From NCBI GenBank assembly GCA_902363835.1, contig CABJBM010000026.1, positions 23,285-87,284 on the forward strand: a stretch of DNA of 64,000 nucleotides, in the 5' to 3' direction. The stretch comes from Lachnospiraceae bacterium. Lineage in GTDB: Bacteria; Bacillota; Clostridia; Lachnospirales; Lachnospiraceae. The translations under genes were made by a program, and so were the position numbers. Of the stretch, positions 18,299 through 28,323 are shown in pieces. How positions within the stretch are numbered: the first letter of the stretch is position 1; the number at the start of each line of letters is the position of its first letter. The notes below the pieces were generated by a model that was not told where the DNA came from, did no database searches, and saw nothing but the letters and a program-made list of their open reading frames with translations.

Positions 18299-20212
18299 TT
18301 ATACTTCCTTGGGAATCTGGGCTTCTATGCTGCTCATCGCATCTATAAATGCATCATAATCCTGCCTTTTGACCAGATCCTGGATTTGTTTCCGGCTTAA
18401 AAGGAAGGCTGCCGTCATCTGGTAGAAACGCTGCAGTTCATCACTGGTATGATCCTTATTAGCTATGGACACCAGGAAAACGGCACGCACCTTCTGCCCC
18501 TCCCAGTCCACCGGTTCATCAAGGATTCCAACACATACAAACGTCTCCTCACTGATTGCTTTGTAAACGTGGGGCATTGCCACCATGTTTCCAAAAGCCG
18601 TATTGGCCAACCTCTCCCGCTTTAAAACGGACTCATAAAATTCTTTGGGAAGGTTCTTCTTTTCCATAACAAACTGGCACATACAGCGAAGGACCTCTTC
18701 CTTTGTCCGCAGCTTCAGATGAGGCAGAAACATTTCCCGTTCATAGTAAGCCTCCACGGAAGAGGCTATATCGGAAGTCAGGACCCTTTTTACATTTACA
18801 ATGTCCTTGTCATCAAGGAAATATTGTACTTCCAGAATGGGAAGGGGTACGGAAACCGTAATAGGAACAGTTGTAAAGATGTAATCATATTTTGAAAAAT
18901 CTACTTTGTAAATACTTCCCACATCGCAGGCAGTGATATCGTTTATATATTCCTTAAATGAATTCTGGTATTTATATTGAAGAAGCTTTGCACTTCCCCG
19001 CCCGGAGGAGCATACCAGAAGTATGTTTTTCTTCTCTACCTCCGTCTTCTTCCGTTCAAGAGCAAAAGCAAATGCAAATGCAAAGTATGCGATCTCATCT
19101 TCTGACAAAAGAGTATGGAAATGTTCATTTATAACTGTAACCGCATTGCAGGCCATGGTATAGGAAAGACAGAACTTTTCCTTTACATCCCTGAGAAGAG
19201 GATTCTTTAAATGCATATCATATTTGATCCTGACGCTTAAAGGCACCAGATGCTGGCACAGCAACATGCGAAGCTCTAAATCACTGCGAAAATCAAATTT
19301 GAACAGATCATACACCCGTTCCAGCATAACGGTTACCAGATCACTGATTTCCTGGGTGATGATGATATTCTGATCTGTTTCATCATTATGGTATATCATC
19401 TTCTTCCCTGCCAAATGTATGGCAATGTAAACGATCTCTGTTTCAGGGAATGTAATTTGGAATGTGGATTCTATCTGTTTGGCAATTTCTTTTGCGATCT
19501 GGTACTCAAACCGTCCGTTCATATTCTTTAAGGGTTCATCAGGCATTGGCACATAATGGCATTCCATGATTCGGCTGATGGCAATATAAAGATGAACAAC
19601 AAGGTTTTGATAGGCAGTTCCTGGAATCAGAAAATCGTTCTTTTTAAGAACAGCCGACACACATGCCGCAATTTCATCCATGCTCTGATTGCCCTTATGA
19701 AGCCTTTTTCCCGAAAAAGACGCGATGCACAATCTGGCCTCAAACTCTCCGCCTTCCAGCTTGATTCCATGATTGGGTTTTCGGATAACTTTTATATTAA
19801 ATTTATTAAGATATTGTTCTACTTCCTTTAGATCCGCAGTCAATGTCCTCTTGGATATATACAGACTGTCACTCAATTCATCCAACTTCACATAGGAAGG
19901 GCTGTTAAATAAATATTCCAACAGATATTGTATCCGGTCCTCCGACGTATCAGGCAGATATTGATCCGAAAGTTGGGTGTGCAATTCCCGGATAAAAAAA
20001 TTGAACTTTTCTTCGTCCCATACGTTCAGATAATACCCTACACCGTATTTTGAAAGAATCGAAGCCCCCAAGGGCTCCATTTCCTGATTCAACTCTTTCA
20101 GCAGATTGCGAATGGTCTTCGTCCCGATACCGATCTTCCCTGCAAGATCTTCTGCCGTATAATACTCTCTGTCTGACAAAATATCCAGGATTTCTCTCTT
20201 TCGCCTGTCCAT
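18299..20212 (-). CDS. PRD-containing transcriptional activator (LicR/MtlR type)
   Basis: A 637-residue PTS-controlled regulator. An N-terminal winged helix (TAEDLAGKIGIGTKTIRNLLKEL) is followed by a second Mga/HTH-like segment, two PRD domains in the middle third, an EIIB-like domain (ILLVCSSGRGSAKLLQ) with a likely phosphorylated cysteine, and a C-terminal EIIA-like domain with MPHVYKA. By family rules it would be held inactive by its own EIIB and activated through HPr-phosphorylated PRDs. It lies just upstream of the PTS operon and probably controls it. A GTG at 20224 overlaps the AGGAG site, so the ATG at 20212 is preferred. Confidence 0.9.
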   Translation of the reverse strand: MDRRKREILDILSDREYYTAEDLAGKIGIGTKTIRNLLKELNQEMEPLGASILSKYGVGYYLNVWDEEKFNFFIRELHTQLSDQYLPDTSEDRIQYLLEYLFNSPSYVKLDELSDSLYISKRTLTADLKEVEQYLNKFNIKVIRKPNHGIKLEGGEFEARLCIASFSGKRLHKGNQSMDEIAACVSAVLKKNDFLIPGTAYQNLVVHLYIAISRIMECHYVPMPDEPLKNMNGRFEYQIAKEIAKQIESTFQITFPETEIVYIAIHLAGKKMIYHNDETDQNIIITQEISDLVTVMLERVYDLFKFDFRSDLELRMLLCQHLVPLSVRIKYDMHLKNPLLRDVKEKFCLSYTMACNAVTVINEHFHTLLSEDEIAYFAFAFAFALERKKTEVEKKNILLVCSSGRGSAKLLQYKYQNSFKEYINDITACDVGSIYKVDFSKYDYIFTTVPITVSVPLPILEVQYFLDDKDIVNVKRVLTSDIASSVEAYYEREMFLPHLKLRTKEEVLRCMCQFVMEKKNLPKEFYESVLKRERLANTAFGNMVAMPHVYKAISEETFVCVGILDEPVDWEGQKVRAVFLVSIANKDHTSDELQRFYQMTAAFLLSRKQIQDLVKRQDYDAFIDAMSSIEAQIPKEV

Positions 20213-20535
20213 ATCTATACTCACTCCTATTGATTCATGCCAGCCTCAATTGATATATGATATTACATAGTGGGTTTTATTATCATCCAAAATATTTTAA
20301 TCTGCACTGGTTAAAGGTTTTTGTGTGTTATTTATTCTTTTTTTCTTTTAAACCACACCTTTTTATGCACCTTTACATAATAGCATAGTTTACAGGGGAA
20401 CTAAATGATTCTTTTTTCCAATTTAAAATGGCAATCTTTTCTCGCAGGATACTTTTACTTTTGGTAATCCCATGACAGCCATACTGCAGAAGTGCAAATC
20501 TTCGGGCAGGTCAGAAAAATGCACATCAATGAAAT
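20213..20535. other. Intergenic region ahead of the PRD regulator
   Basis: An A/T-rich spacer between the prfA terminator and the regulator start. It should hold the regulator's promoter, but no clear -35/-10 pair stands out. A weak imperfect inverted repeat occurs around 20320-20370. No gene seen. Confidence 0.4.
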
Positions 20536-20563
20536 AAAAACCCCGTTCCATCATGGAACAGGG
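20536..20563 (-). terminator. Terminator of the rho-prfA cluster
   Basis: On the minus strand CCCTGTTCCA and TGGAACGGGG form a stem over a three-base loop followed by TTTTTA, 66 bases past the prfA stop. A weaker ACCGGA/TCCGGT pair lies in between. Confidence 0.8.
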
Positions 20564-20628
20564 CTATGGCATACGTGTATATTTTTTAATCTATAGCAAA
20601 ACCGGAAAACACCGCAAATCCGGTATTT

Positions 20629-21705
20629 TTACGCCTCTTCATTCAGCTTGCTCAAGCGTACGGCCTGGTCTGCCGCAATGAGGGAATCCAGCAGCTCCTG
20701 AATATCTCCATTCATAATGGAATCGATCTTATAAAGAGTCAGCTTGATCCTGTGGTCTGTCACACGGCCCTGAGGGAAATTATAGGTCCGGATCTTTTCG
20801 GAACGGTCTCCCGTACCAATCTGGCTTCTTCTTTCCTCTGCTTCCGAATTCTGTCTCTTCTCCAGTTCCATGTCATAAAGCTTGGAACGCAGTAAGCGGA
20901 AGGCCTTTTCCTTATTCTGAAGCTGTGATTTTTCCGTCTGGCTGTAAATCACGATTCCAGTAGGCATATGGGTCAGACGAACGGCTGAGTCGGTGGTGTT
21001 TACACACTGTCCCCCGTTTCCTGAGGCTCGCATAACATCGATCCTCACATCTTTATCTTCGATCACTACGTCAAATTCTTCTGCTTCAGGCATAACTGCT
21101 ACCGTAGCCGTGGAGGTGTGGATTCTTCCTCCGCTTTCTGTTTCCGGCACACGCTGCACCCGGTGGACGCCGCTTTCATATTTCATCTTGGAATAAGCGC
21201 CCTTGCCGGTAATCATGGCAACCACTTCTTTAAAGCCGCCGATCCCATTTTCATTGACGCTGATCAGCTCCACCTTCCAGTGGTGGCCCTCCGCGTAATT
21301 TACATACATGCGGTACAGTTCAGAAGCAAACAGGGCTGCCTCGTCACCGCCTGCTCCCGCACGGATCTCCAGAATAATATTCTTATCATCATTAGGATCC
21401 TTGGGTAAAAGTAAAATCTTAAGCTCCTGCTCCAGCGTCTCGATCTGCTTTTTTGCATCGGATAATTCCTCCTTTGCCATCTCCCGCATCTCTTCGTCGC
21501 TCTCTTCCTCCAGAAGAGCCAGGCTGTCTTCCACGGTCTGCTTTGCCTTCTTATACTGGGTATAAGTCTCTACCAGATCCGATAAATCCGCCTGTTCCTT
21601 CATCAGCTTCCGAAACCGGTTCTGATCCTCCGTTACAGAGGGATTGTTGAGCTCCTGCATTAATTCTTCGTAATGAATTAATATATCATCTAATCTATCA
21701 AACAT
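20629..21705 (-). CDS. prfA: Peptide chain release factor 1
   Basis: Releases the finished peptide at UAA and UAG stop codons. The 358-residue length is standard for RF1. The codon-recognition region reads [20 protein letters not shown] with a P-x-T tripeptide (PET), which marks RF1 rather than RF2, and the catalytic GGQ lies near residue 230 in [22 protein letters not shown] precedes the ATG. It follows its methylating enzyme prmC by 42 bases. Confidence 0.96.
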   Translation of the reverse strand: MFDRLDDILIHYEELMQELNNPSVTEDQNRFRKLMKEQADLSDLVETYTQYKKAKQTVEDSLALLEEESDEEMREMAKEELSDAKKQIETLEQELKILLLPKDPNDDKNIILEIRAGAGGDEAALFASELYRMYVNYAEGHHWKVELISVNENGIGGFKEVVAMITGKGAYSKMKYESGVHRVQRVPETESGGRIHTSTATVAVMPEAEEFDVVIEDKDVRIDVMRASGNGGQCVNTTDSAVRLTHMPTGIVIYSQTEKSQLQNKEKAFRLLRSKLYDMELEKRQNSEAEERRSQIGTGDRSEKIRTYNFPQGRVTDHRIKLTLYKIDSIMNGDIQELLDSLIAADQAVRLSKLNEEA

Positions 21706-21747
21706 TGGTAACCTCCTGAATTTACCGCAAAGGACTGTCGCCCATAC

Positions 21748-22614
21748 TCAATGCAAAACGGCACGGATTACACGGTCCAGCCCTGCCGCATCCTGAAACA
21801 CCCGAACTTCTCCAAAGCCGGCATCCTTTAATAAGCTGCCGACCGCCTCTCCCTGGTCATAGCCGATTTCAAAATAAACGGTTCCTCCTGGAACCATATG
21901 AGAACGGCTTTCCAAAGCAAGCTTTCTGTAAAAATACAGTCCGTCTTCCTTTCCGTCCAGGGCCAGCATGGGCTCGTGATCCCTGACTTCCGGCTGCAGC
22001 CCTTCTATTATTTTCGTTGGAATATAGGGAGGATTGGATACGATTACATCGAATCTTTTCCCTTCCTCCAGGGAGGCAAATAAATCGCTTTCCACCAGCG
22101 TGATCCTTCCCTCTTCCAAATGCTTCTCTGCATTCCGCTTCGCCACCTTAAGGGCTTCCTTTGAAATGTCCGCAGCGGTAATACGGTCAAATCCGCCGAG
22201 CTTTGCAAGGCTGATTGCAATGCAGCCGCTTCCCGTACACATGTCCAGGATCTCCGGTTTCTTTCCCTTATAATCCTTCAGGACCAGTTCCACCAAAGTT
22301 TCCGTGTCCTGTCTGGGAATCAGCACATGCTCATTAACATAAAACTCAAGCCCCATAAACTCCCGGCCGCCTGTAATCTGCTGAAGGGGAATCCGCTGTG
22401 AGCGTTTCCCGAGCATGGACCGGTATTCTGAAATGAACTTCAGAGTGGAATCGTCTTCCGGAAGCATTCTGTTTCTGTCCATGAGAAAATGTGTCATATC
22501 CGTGTGGAATGCCTCAAAAAGCAGGTATCTGGAATCCAGGGATGCCTCATCCACCCCTGCCTCTAAAAGCCTTTCCGTTCCTTCTTCCAATAAAATCTGC
22601 AATGTCAGATTCAT
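21748..22614 (-). CDS. prmC: Release factor glutamine methyltransferase
   Basis: Methylates the glutamine of the GGQ loop in release factors. The 288-residue protein has an N-terminal helical domain, an S-adenosylmethionine site DMCTGSGCIAI (124-134) and the catalytic NPPY (194-197), characteristic of N5-glutamine methyltransferases. Its ATG overlaps the stop of the DUF1385 gene (ATGA), so translation is probably coupled. prfA, its substrate gene, follows. Confidence 0.95.
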   Translation of the reverse strand: MNLTLQILLEEGTERLLEAGVDEASLDSRYLLFEAFHTDMTHFLMDRNRMLPEDDSTLKFISEYRSMLGKRSQRIPLQQITGGREFMGLEFYVNEHVLIPRQDTETLVELVLKDYKGKKPEILDMCTGSGCIAISLAKLGGFDRITAADISKEALKVAKRNAEKHLEEGRITLVESDLFASLEEGKRFDVIVSNPPYIPTKIIEGLQPEVRDHEPMLALDGKEDGLYFYRKLALESRSHMVPGGTVYFEIGYDQGEAVGSLLKDAGFGEVRVFQDAAGLDRVIRAVLH

Positions 22615-23555
22615 GCCCTTTTCTCCGGGAAATTTCTGTTAAGAAATGCCTTCCAGTCAAACACCGCCTCCACAGAAGCGATTCCCACCTGGATCATTTC
22701 ATCATCAGGCTCCTTCGTGGTCATTCCCTGCATCCACATGCCCGGGCGGCTTAATAAATCCACCAGCTTTGAATCGCTGCGCCCTGCCAGACGCAAGAAT
22801 TCATAAGATACTCCGGCAATGACCGGAATCAGTATGATCCTGCTGAGAACCCTAAGGGGCACTGTATCCACTCTCACCACCATAAAAAACAGGATGCTGA
22901 TGATCATGACGATCAAAAGAAAACTTGTTCCGCAGCGCTTATGTTCTTTGGAGCTGTTTCTCACATTTTCCACAGTAAGTGGGAGGCCGTGTTCCAGGCA
23001 ATTGATGCACTTGTGCTCTGCCCCGTGATACATGAAGGTTCTGCGGATGTCCTCCATGCGGGAAACCAGACCAATGTAAGCAATAAAGATCCCAATACGG
23101 ATCAGGCCTTCTAAAACAGCCATAATTGTCTGGGACTTAATAAAGCCATGGAATATATTGGCAAGGAACATGGGCAATACCATAAAAATCAGGATGGCCA
23201 TTACCACGGAAAATGCCATCACCATGCTCATCAGTGCCTTTTCCATCTTTTCCCCAAATATTTTTTCCAACAGCTTCTCAAACTTGGAAGGTTTTAAATC
23301 CTCTTCGTCATCTTCAAAAAAACTGGCAGAAAAGGTCAGGGCCTTCATGCCCAAAACCATGGAGTCCACAAAGCTGAATACCCCTCTGATAAAAGGCAGG
23401 GAAAAAAGCTTCACCCGTTCTCCCATACTGACATAAGTATCCTTTTTCACTTCAATGGTTCCGTCCGGCTTGCGGACTGCTGTGGCATACTCATCCCCGT
23501 TTTTCATCATAACGCCTTCAATCACGGCTTGCCCGCCGATTCCTGAATACTTCAT
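22611..23555 (-). CDS. DUF1385 family membrane protein
   Basis: A 314-residue protein opening MKYSGIGGQAVIEGVMM with three to five hydrophobic segments, a YHGAEHKCINCLEHG motif and a HKRCGTSF motif, all typical of DUF1385. The His/Cys pattern suggests metal binding; the activity is unknown. The family commonly sits between rpmE and prmC in Clostridia, as here. GAGAGGTGG suits the ATG at 23555 better than a GTG four codons upstream. Last four bases overlap prmC. Confidence 0.9.
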   Translation of the reverse strand: MKYSGIGGQAVIEGVMMKNGDEYATAVRKPDGTIEVKKDTYVSMGERVKLFSLPFIRGVFSFVDSMVLGMKALTFSASFFEDDEEDLKPSKFEKLLEKIFGEKMEKALMSMVMAFSVVMAILIFMVLPMFLANIFHGFIKSQTIMAVLEGLIRIGIFIAYIGLVSRMEDIRRTFMYHGAEHKCINCLEHGLPLTVENVRNSSKEHKRCGTSFLLIVMIISILFFMVVRVDTVPLRVLSRIILIPVIAGVSYEFLRLAGRSDSKLVDLLSRPGMWMQGMTTKEPDDEMIQVGIASVEAVFDWKAFLNRNFPEKRA

Positions 23556-23670
23556 ACGCCAAACCACCTCTCTGTTTAAAATGGAAGCTTTTCACTTGTT
23601 CAAATCCCAAAAAAGGCTGAGCTAAAGTGTTTCCACCAAACTCAACCTTTTCTTTGCCCCTGATATAATA

Positions 23671-23761
23671 AGGAAGTTCGATACGCCCAATGAGCGCATA
23701 GAACGGCTGATTTCCTGAATTCATGCTGTGCTTCGCCTGCATTCATTGAAGAAATTATGCC
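23671..23761 (-). repeat. Two-hairpin intergenic element, copy B1
   Basis: Found between rpmE and the DUF1385 gene and beginning at the rpmE stop codon. It shares with 59815-59902 and 60467-60556 the blocks GAAGTTCGAT, GAACGGCTGATTT and GAAATTATGCC. Minus-strand RNA can form an ATTTCTTCAA-type outer hairpin, then AATCAGCCG, then a second hairpin based on GTTC/GAAC. Confidence 0.7.
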
Positions 23762-23964
23762 TCAGCCTTAACGCCATATTTACGATTGAATTTATCAATA
23801 CGTCCACGAGCGGAAGCAGCCTTCTGCTGACCGGTGTAGAATGAATGGCACTTAGAACAAACTTCTACGTGGATATCTTCCTTTGTAGAACCAGTTACGA
23901 ATTCATTACCACAGTTGCAAACTACTTTTGCCTGATAGTAATTTGGATGGATTCCCTCTTTCAT
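23755..23964 (-). CDS. rpmE: 50S ribosomal protein L31
   Basis: The 69-residue protein starts [20 protein letters not shown] and contains CNCG plus CSKC, the zinc-binding cysteines of the C+ form of L31; [15 protein letters not shown] is a family signature. A GTG three codons upstream is part of the GAGGTG ribosome site, so 23964 is the start. It lies between rho and DUF1385 in the same orientation. Confidence 0.96.
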   Translation of the reverse strand: MKEGIHPNYYQAKVVCNCGNEFVTGSTKEDIHVEVCSKCHSFYTGQQKAASARGRIDKFNRKYGVKAEA

Positions 23965-24099
23965 GATTTTCACCTCGCATACTCTGATTTCTATTAAATC
24001 GCAGTCCGTAAACCGACTTTGTCTAATAAACAGCTTACACAGTATAACATAAAAAAAATTTTAATGCAAGTATTTATTTCTACAAAAACCACCCGTACC

Positions 24100-25716
24100 C
24101 TAGAAAAAGCGCATCTTTTTGGAGGTTTCCACGAATTCCCTGTTGTTTCTTGTCCTTGAGAATAAATCCAGAATCTTCTCCACCGCATCTTCCGGTTTTA
24201 AGGTATTGGTAGCCTTCCGGACAACATCAACTGCCTCCGCTTCTTCCCTGGTGAGCAGCAGATCATCTCTTCTGGTACCGGATTTAAGGATATCAATGGC
24301 AGGGAAAATCCTCTTCTCAGACAGCTTCCGGTCGAGAACCAGTTCCATGTTGCCGGTCCCCTTAAATTCCTCATAAATAACGTCATCCATACGGCTGCCC
24401 GTATCCACAAGAGCGGTGGCAAGAACGGTGAGACTGCCTCCCTCTCTCATATTTCTGGCTGCGCCGAAGAAACGCTTTGGCATGTGAAGGGCTGCCGGAT
24501 CCAGACCGCCGGACAGAGTACGACCGCTTGGAGCCACCGTCAGGTTATAAGCTCTGGCCAGACGGGTAATGCTGTCCAGCAGAATCACCACATCCCGGCC
24601 ATGCTCAACAAGGCGCTTGGCCCGCTCGATCACCATTTCCGATACTCTCTTATGGCGGTCCGGAAGTTCGTCAAAGGTAGAATAGAGCACCTCCACGTTA
24701 TTTCCGAAAATGGATTCCTTAATGTCCGTAACCTCCTCAGGCCGCTCATCAATCAGCAGGATCATGAGATGGATCTCCGGATGGTTTATGGTTATGGCCT
24801 TTGCCACTTCCTTAAGCAGGGTGGTTTTTCCTGCCTTTGGAGGGGATACGATCATCCCTCTCTGGCCCTTTCCTATAGGGGCTAAAAGATCCAGAACACG
24901 CATGGCAGTGGTATTTTTCCCTCCCTGAGTCTCCATGTGGAGCCTTTTATCCGGGAATATTGGGGTCATATTTTCAAAATTTGGACGGCGCTCCGCCACA
25001 CTGGTGGGATAACTGTTGATTTTCTTTACATATAGCAGGGCGGCAAACTTTTCCGCAGCCGTCTTTACTCTGCGGCTTCCGTGAATGATGTCTCCTGTCT
25101 TCATATTGAACCGGCGGATCTGGGAGGGCGCCACGTAAACGTCATTTTCGCCTGGCAGATAATTTTCACAGCGGATGAATCCAAAGCCGTCAGGCATAAC
25201 CTCCAGAATTCCATGGGCTTCTATGCCGCTGTCCAGCTCCTGGAGTTCAGGGCTTGGCTGAAAATCCCCTCTTGGTTCTTCCGAAACAGGTTCCTGCCTT
25301 GCCTCATTTCTGGTATAAGACTCTCCGCTGTTTCCCTGAGCGGGACGATAGTTTGCAGGCCTTTGCTGCCCTTCCTGGCGGTAGGAGCGGACAACAGTCT
25401 TCCTTTGACCGCCTGCCTGGGACGGCATCTGCTGATCCGTGTTGGTCTGGCTCTGCTGGCTTACCGCCTCTGAGTGAGGCTGGGCCTGAGGCGCCGGCTG
25501 GGCTGCTGCAGCCTTAGGAACCTCTTTTTTTGCTTCCTCAGCCTTATCTACTGAAACACTCCCCGGCGAATCAGGAAGAACAGGAGCCTCCTCTTCCTTT
25601 TGGCAAAGTAAATTTATAATTTCAGCTTTTCGCATGGAACTGCAGCCCTTGATTCCCTGGGCTTTGGCAAGCTCCTTTAATTCCGCTAACGGCAATGTCT
25701 GTAATTTTTCACGCAT
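24100..25716 (-). CDS. rho: Transcription termination factor Rho
   Basis: A hexameric RNA helicase that ends transcription at unstructured C-rich RNA. The 538-residue protein has a Rho_N helix (1-42), a Gln/Pro/Ser-rich low-complexity insertion at about 45-160, the cold-shock-like RNA-binding domain ([14 protein letters not shown], about 169-182) and the ATPase with Walker [10 protein letters not shown] (292-300). The insertion makes it longer than the 420-residue E. coli form. GGAG six bases before the ATG at 25716 sets the start. A GC-rich hairpin lies in its leader. Confidence 0.96.
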   Translation of the reverse strand: MREKLQTLPLAELKELAKAQGIKGCSSMRKAEIINLLCQKEEEAPVLPDSPGSVSVDKAEEAKKEVPKAAAAQPAPQAQPHSEAVSQQSQTNTDQQMPSQAGGQRKTVVRSYRQEGQQRPANYRPAQGNSGESYTRNEARQEPVSEEPRGDFQPSPELQELDSGIEAHGILEVMPDGFGFIRCENYLPGENDVYVAPSQIRRFNMKTGDIIHGSRRVKTAAEKFAALLYVKKINSYPTSVAERRPNFENMTPIFPDKRLHMETQGGKNTTAMRVLDLLAPIGKGQRGMIVSPPKAGKTTLLKEVAKAITINHPEIHLMILLIDERPEEVTDIKESIFGNNVEVLYSTFDELPDRHKRVSEMVIERAKRLVEHGRDVVILLDSITRLARAYNLTVAPSGRTLSGGLDPAALHMPKRFFGAARNMREGGSLTVLATALVDTGSRMDDVIYEEFKGTGNMELVLDRKLSEKRIFPAIDILKSGTRRDDLLLTREEAEAVDVVRKATNTLKPEDAVEKILDLFSRTRNNREFVETSKKMRFF

Positions 25717-25794
25717 ATTATTCTCCTTCATGATTCCTTATAACAGTTGTTTCATAATCTTGGGAATGCTTCACGATAGAATATCGCAACAGAT

Positions 25795-25816
25795 GGCCGG
25801 AAATGTTATCCCGGCC
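25795..25816 (-). promoter_or_regulatory. GC-rich hairpin in the rho leader
   Basis: GGCCGG (25795-25800) and CCGGCC (25811-25816) pair perfectly over a short loop about 80 bases ahead of the rho start codon. There is no T tract after it, so it is not a terminator. It could take part in control of rho mRNA. Confidence 0.35.
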
Positions 25817-25880
25817 CTAATCATGTTAAATCAGGTCGTACGATACGCCTATTATATACCTTAATATAGAAAAAGAAAAG

Positions 25881-27200
25881 TTATTTTTTCAGTTCCTTTA
25901 AACGCTCTTTGATTTTTTGTTCATAGCCATTTTCCGTTGGATGATAGAACTCTGTATCCTCCAGCCCGTCCGGCAGATACTGCTGCTTCACATAGTTGCC
26001 GGGATAATCATGAGCATAGAGATATCCCTGTCCATGACCCAGCTTTGACGATCCCTTATAGTGGGAATCCTGTAAATGAACCGGCACCGGCATGGTCTTT
26101 TGGTTCCGCACCGAATCCAGGGCCTCAAACACCGCCATGCAGGCTGCGTTGCTCTTAGGCGCTGAAGCCACATAGGTGACCGCCTGGGACAGAATGATCT
26201 GTGCTTCCGGAAGCCCGATCCTCTCCGCGGCCTGAGCCGCCGCCACTGCCACAACAAGAGCCTGAGGATCCGCATTTCCCACATCCTCTGCAGCGCAGAT
26301 CATGATCCTTCTGGCAATGAATTTTATATCCTCTCCTGCATAAAGCATTCTTGCCAGGTAATAGACGGCTGCATCCGGATCCGATCCCCGCATGCTCTTT
26401 ATAAAGGCTGATATGGTATCATAATGGTTATCCCCTGTTTTGTCATAACGCACCACCCGCTTTTGGATGCACTCTTCCGCAACCTGGAGATTAATATGGA
26501 TTTTTCCGTCCGACGGGTCCCGGTCCGTGGTCATTACCCCAAGCTCCACTGCATTTAAGGCAGCCCTTGCATCTCCGTTGGAAACATCAGCCAGAAATTC
26601 TTCCGCATCTTCGTCAATCACAGCGTTATAGGACCCCATTCCCTTGTCCCGGTCATATACCGCCCGATGAATCAGTACCCTGATATCCTCCTTTTCCAGG
26701 GAATTCAGCTCAAATACCCTGGATCTGGAAAGAAGGGCGCCGTTTACCTCAAAATAAGGATTTTCCGTGGTTGCTCCAATGAGAATCAGCGTCCCATCCT
26801 CAACAAAGGGAAGAAGATAATCCTGCTGCCCTTTGTTGAAACGATGGATCTCATCCACGAACAGAATGGTCTTTTTCCCATACATTCCCAGAGAATCCTT
26901 TGCTTCCTTCACGATCTCTTCCATGTCCTTTTTCCCGGCCACAGTGGCATTGATCTGCCTGAAATCCGCACTGGTGGTATTGGCGATCACCCTTGCCAAA
27001 GTGGTTTTCCCAGTTCCCGGAGGGCCGTAGAAAATTACGGATCCCAGCTTGTCCGCCTTAATGGCCCGGTAAAGCAGTTTATCTTTGCCAATGATATGCT
27101 GCTGCCCCACCACCTCATCAAGAGTCGCCGGTCGAAGCCTTGATGCAAGGGGGGACTCATTTTTCATGGCATTTTCCCTCATATAATCAAACAAATCCAT
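25881..27200 (-). CDS. rarA: Replication-associated recombination protein RarA (MgsA)
   Basis: An AAA+ ATPase related to clamp loaders that acts at stalled replication forks. The 439-residue protein has PLASRLRPATLDEVVGQQHI, Walker A GPPGTGKTT (59-67), Walker B LFVDEIHRFNK and a C-terminal tetramerisation domain (SDPDAAVYYLARML, HLQDSHYKGSSKLGHGQGY). Length and motifs fit the family. GGGAG precedes the ATG. It is transcribed toward rho with about 165 bases between. Confidence 0.95.
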   Translation of the reverse strand: MDLFDYMRENAMKNESPLASRLRPATLDEVVGQQHIIGKDKLLYRAIKADKLGSVIFYGPPGTGKTTLARVIANTTSADFRQINATVAGKKDMEEIVKEAKDSLGMYGKKTILFVDEIHRFNKGQQDYLLPFVEDGTLILIGATTENPYFEVNGALLSRSRVFELNSLEKEDIRVLIHRAVYDRDKGMGSYNAVIDEDAEEFLADVSNGDARAALNAVELGVMTTDRDPSDGKIHINLQVAEECIQKRVVRYDKTGDNHYDTISAFIKSMRGSDPDAAVYYLARMLYAGEDIKFIARRIMICAAEDVGNADPQALVVAVAAAQAAERIGLPEAQIILSQAVTYVASAPKSNAACMAVFEALDSVRNQKTMPVPVHLQDSHYKGSSKLGHGQGYLYAHDYPGNYVKQQYLPDGLEDTEFYHPTENGYEQKIKERLKELKK

Positions 27201-27348
27201 TGTTATTCTCCCGTATCCTAAAATCCATTGGGGAAGGACTCCCCCTGTTTTACCCGCTAAAAGCCTTCCGGCTGTAACAAGAGTATATCCCTGCTTTGAT
27301 AAAGTGTCAACAGCATCCCGTTTTCCTGTGCCTTCTTGGAGGAATGGT

Positions 27349-28323
27349 TTATCCTTCTTCCGGATACTTCATATTCCAGTCACTGCGTATCCTTGTCATC
27401 ATGTTCATAACATCTGTTGTATATTCCAGATGCATTTCATCAGCTTCTCCGGAAACTGCCTTCTCCATATCCAATATTTCATACAACAAGGCATCATCCG
27501 TATTTCCTGCTTCTATCACTTCCTGGCGATTATCCTCTGTATAGGTGATTACCGCCTTATCAGCCCTGGGATATTCATAGATTTCAATATAGCCCTTGTC
27601 AAAAGCCACAGTGCCCCGCTTTGGCTGCTTTGCATGAAGAGACAGGGAAATGGTTGCCATTTCCTGCTGACTGTTCATTAACAGGATTCCCGCCTGCTCG
27701 TCTACACCGCTGGGAGCGAGCTTCACCTGTGACAGGATCTGATCCGGCGCCTCTGTCATAAACCATCTTGCAAAGGAAAGGGCATACACCCCGATGTCCA
27801 GCAATGCTCCGCCGGCAAGGTTTCGGTTAAAAAACCTGTTTTCCATATCATAGTCTTTGTAGCTTCCAAAGTTCATCTGCACAAAACGCAAGGGTCCCAA
27901 TTGGCCGCTTTTTACGACTTCCTGTAATTTCTTATAAAGGGGCATATGATAAATCGTCATTGCTTCGGCAAGCACCAGATTGTTTTTCCCCGCAAGATCA
28001 GCTGCTTCAGCAAGCTCCGCAGAATTCAGTGTAACCGACTTTTCACACAGCACATGCTTTCCACTTTTTAATGCTTCTATTAAATAAGTGATGTGGGTAT
28101 TATGGGGCGTTGAAATGTAGATAATATCCACTTTATCATCGTGAAATATGTCATGGACATTATGATAGACCTTCTCTACACCGTATGTTTGTGCAAATTT
28201 AACTGCATTTTCATAAGTCCTGTTGCCAACCCCATATAAAGCCTTTCCCCGCTTTTTCATATTTTCTGCCAGCTGTCTGGCAATTTCTCCACAGCCTAAT
28301 GTTGCCCAACAATACTCTTTCAT
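27349..28323 (-). CDS. Gfo/Idh/MocA family oxidoreductase
   Basis: A 324-residue NAD(P)-dependent dehydrogenase with an N-terminal Rossmann motif (LGCGEIARQLAENM), IISTPHN-type loop (IYISTPHNTHITY) and LCEKSVTLN bearing the conserved EK. It belongs to the same family as the gene at 10671-11651; similarity is clear but the copies are diverged. AGGAGGAG precedes the ATG. It lies downstream of a YhcH-like gene and LacI-type operators, so a role in sugar or sialic-acid-like catabolism is plausible but unproven. Confidence 0.88.
   Translation of the reverse strand: MKEYCWATLGCGEIARQLAENMKKRGKALYGVGNRTYENAVKFAQTYGVEKVYHNVHDIFHDDKVDIIYISTPHNTHITYLIEALKSGKHVLCEKSVTLNSAELAEAADLAGKNNLVLAEAMTIYHMPLYKKLQEVVKSGQLGPLRFVQMNFGSYKDYDMENRFFNRNLAGGALLDIGVYALSFARWFMTEAPDQILSQVKLAPSGVDEQAGILLMNSQQEMATISLSLHAKQPKRGTVAFDKGYIEIYEYPRADKAVITYTEDNRQEVIEAGNTDDALLYEILDMEKAVSGEADEMHLEYTTDVMNMMTRIRSDWNMKYPEEG

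Noticed and set aside
21000..21030. RF1 with GGQC instead of the common GGQH
   Set aside because: The catalytic GGQ is intact, and from memory a Cys at this place is usual in Lachnospiraceae RF1.
23568..23742. Minus-strand frame between rpmE and the DUF1385 gene
   Set aside because: No ribosome site; it runs through repeat copy B1, so the peptide is likely an accident of the repeat.
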